Shown here: positions 63,135 to 64,000 of the stretch, piece by piece
Numbering within the stretch: position 1 is the stretch's first letter
Layout: the number at the start of each line of letters is the position of its first letter
Source: Halococcus morrhuae DSM 1307
GTDB taxonomy: Archaea; Halobacteriota; Halobacteria; Halobacteriales; Halococcaceae
DNA: 64,000 bases
Direction: 5' to 3'
Assembly (NCBI RefSeq): GCF_000336695.1
Contig: NZ_AOMC01000015.1
Coordinates: forward strand, 17,172 to 81,171
Program-made: the position numbers and the translations under genes
The notes under the pieces: generated by a model
Databases searched by the model: none
The model's input: only the letters and a program-made list of their open reading frames with translations
What the model was told of the DNA's origin: nothing

Positions 63135-63833
63135 ATGAAACGGGCGCGCAAGCTCGGCACTGTAGTGCTGGCGCTGGCGGTGGTGCTCGCCGCCGTACAT
63201 GCCACCGGTGCGTTCAGTTCGACGAGCGCCGAGCGGTCAGCGGATGTAAACGTCGCGGGTGATGCCTCCGCATTTCTCGCACTCGAAAAGTCCGAGGGAC
63301 CCAACGGACAGTTCGCTTCCTATGGTTCGGACGGTGCGCTGCAGGTGACAATGGGCGAGGGCAGCCGCGGTGTCAATCCCGGTAGTCGAACCTCATTCCA
63401 GAACGTCTTCACGATCTCGAATAAAGGCGCACAGCCCGTGAGCGTCTGGTTCGCCGGTGGCAGCAAGGCCGTAACCTTCGTCGGATCCGACGGCAACCCC
63501 ATCGAAAGCAAGGGTGGAGCGGTCACGCTTCGACCCGGCGGGCAGTCGCTGCACGTCGGACTGCTTATCGACTCTCGCGGCGTTGAGCCCGGCAAGAACC
63601 TGCTCCAGTCGGTCGAAGTTCGGACCGAATCCAGCGAGAAGTCACAAGCCAACTCCATCGAGAACGTGAACAACGGTAACGGCAATGGTGGAGTGGGGAG
63701 CGGCAACGGCAGCAACACCCGAAGCGGGAACGCCGGTAACGGGTGGTCCGACAACGAGGAGACGGTCAACGATAATAAGGATAGAGCCTGTCCAAGAAAC
63801 ATCGGCAGGGAAATCAGATTCTACGGGTGCTGA
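63135..63833 (+). CDS. Secreted DUF1102-like protein, copy 2, C-terminus probably replaced
   Basis: 232 residues, clearly paralogous to the preceding gene (ATGAFSSTSAERSADVNVAGD, FLALEKSEGPNGQ, VFTISNKGAQPVSV). After the common domain comes an Asn/Gly/Ser-rich linker (NNGNGNGGVGSGNGSN). The last residues, RACPRNIGREIRFYGC, are basic, contain Cys and differ in composition; they probably come from the left end of an insertion sequence, so the native C-terminus has been lost. Confidence 0.7.
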   Translation: MKRARKLGTVVLALAVVLAAVHATGAFSSTSAERSADVNVAGDASAFLALEKSEGPNGQFASYGSDGALQVTMGEGSRGVNPGSRTSFQNVFTISNKGAQPVSVWFAGGSKAVTFVGSDGNPIESKGGAVTLRPGGQSLHVGLLIDSRGVEPGKNLLQSVEVRTESSEKSQANSIENVNNGNGNGGVGSGNGSNTRSGNAGNGWSDNEETVNDNKDRACPRNIGREIRFYGC

Positions 63834-64000
63834 GGTCACATGACGTAGATTTTATCTAGCGGAAACTCCTGTATAGCGTAAGGATCCACACGTGACGTCT
63901 AACTTTATCCAATACGACCAAGATCAGCAACACCTCCTGCCGAAGAACGTCGCGGAGTGGGTCGAAGACGATAGCCTCGAACGCTACGTTTCCGACGTTA
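63783..64000 (+). mobile_element. Left part of an insertion sequence, IS1182-like
   Basis: From about 63783 the base composition drops toward AT and a transposase-like frame starts at 63892, running off the window. The left boundary is an estimate from the switch in composition and the odd C-terminus of the preceding gene; terminal repeats cannot be identified without the right end. Confidence 0.5.
63892..64000 (+). CDS. Transposase N-terminus (IS1182/DUF772 type), 3' end outside window
   Basis: GTG start, reading VTSNFIQYDQDQQHLLPKN then VAEWVEDDSLERYVSDV. The pattern LLP-x5-WV-x-DD-x-L-x-R-x-VSDV is the N-terminal DUF772 region of IS1182/IS5-type DDE transposases. Only 36 codons are visible, and the catalytic residues lie beyond the window. 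Composition is less acidic than the neighbouring host genes. Confidence 0.65.
   Translation, partial: MTSNFIQYDQDQQHLLPKNVAEWVEDDSLERYVSDV

Overview
The window is chromosomal DNA from a haloarchaeon (class Halobacteria). The evidence is the high G+C, the strongly acidic proteins, the many genes whose TATA-like box lies about 25-35 bp before the start codon (leaderless mRNAs), and the archaeal gene set: thermosome, aIF2-gamma, Rpo7/Spt4, fused Kae1-Bud32, Trm1 and Rio2. The genus cannot be fixed from the sequence alone.

Layout. 1-4274: 3' part of proline dehydrogenase, a DUF502 membrane protein, pyrE, a membrane-anchored arylsulfotransferase-type beta-propeller, a glutaredoxin and an MTH865-family protein. 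4405-6852: minus-strand operon SCP2-like / acyl-CoA dehydrogenase / Bat-type HTH regulator. 7026-7098: tRNA-Gln(UUG). 7155-11765: iron block on the minus strand (sufC-sufB-sufD, ferritin-like protein, DtxR-type regulator) with palindromes before sufC. 11958-13971: MscS channel, UspA protein and two tiny Cys-pair proteins. 14097-21894: purine block (nucleoside-type deaminase, adenine deaminase, NCS2 purine permease, two-subunit xanthine-dehydrogenase-like enzyme). 22037-28213: Na+/H+ antiporter with TrkA domains, SWIM protein, ABC exporter pair and Trm1. 28330-32330: three tandem YihY/BrkB paralogues, a two-helix membrane protein and a PAP2 phosphatase. 32312-34263: glnA and a divergent Lrp/AsnC regulator. 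34675-34930: GC-rich repeats and hairpins behind the thermosome gene. 36767-40131: DUF5787, a HAD hydrolase, a Tat-exported ferritin-like protein and a membrane protein. 40270-46152: information-processing cluster (aIF2-gamma, PIN protein, Rpo7, Spt4, GTP-dependent dephospho-CoA kinase, S24e, S27ae, Kae1-Bud32), interrupted at 43307-43949 by what looks like a fusion scar of a membrane gene and a Nudix gene. 46185-51110: DUF5808, XTP pyrophosphatase, GNAT, a PIN-like protein with a 38-residue partner, asparaginase, DoxX and Rio2. 51157-55998: dipeptide ABC transporter with one permease divergent and no binding protein nearby. 56017-57423: CoA-disulfide-reductase-like flavoprotein whose TATA box sits inside a perfect palindrome. 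57639-61981: DUF2270, a CcdA / CxxC membrane protein / DsbA thiol-redox operon and a Yip1-like protein. 62398-64000: two secreted DUF1102 paralogues, the second apparently cut by an insertion sequence whose transposase gene runs off the right edge.

How the genes work together: the iron block couples Fe-S assembly to iron storage and sensing; the purine block could take in purine bases, deaminate adenine and oxidise hypoxanthine/xanthine; glnA/Lrp handles nitrogen assimilation; the Dsb/Ccd operon moves thiol electrons across the membrane. I see no CRISPR array, rRNA or prophage. I did not find a clearly new defence or metabolic system. The most unusual points are the palindrome-embedded TATA box with related motifs elsewhere, the triple YihY array, the CxxC protein between DsbA and CcdA, the spaced TATCAAGC motifs before the DUF1102 genes, and the Nudix/membrane scar inside an otherwise conserved operon.
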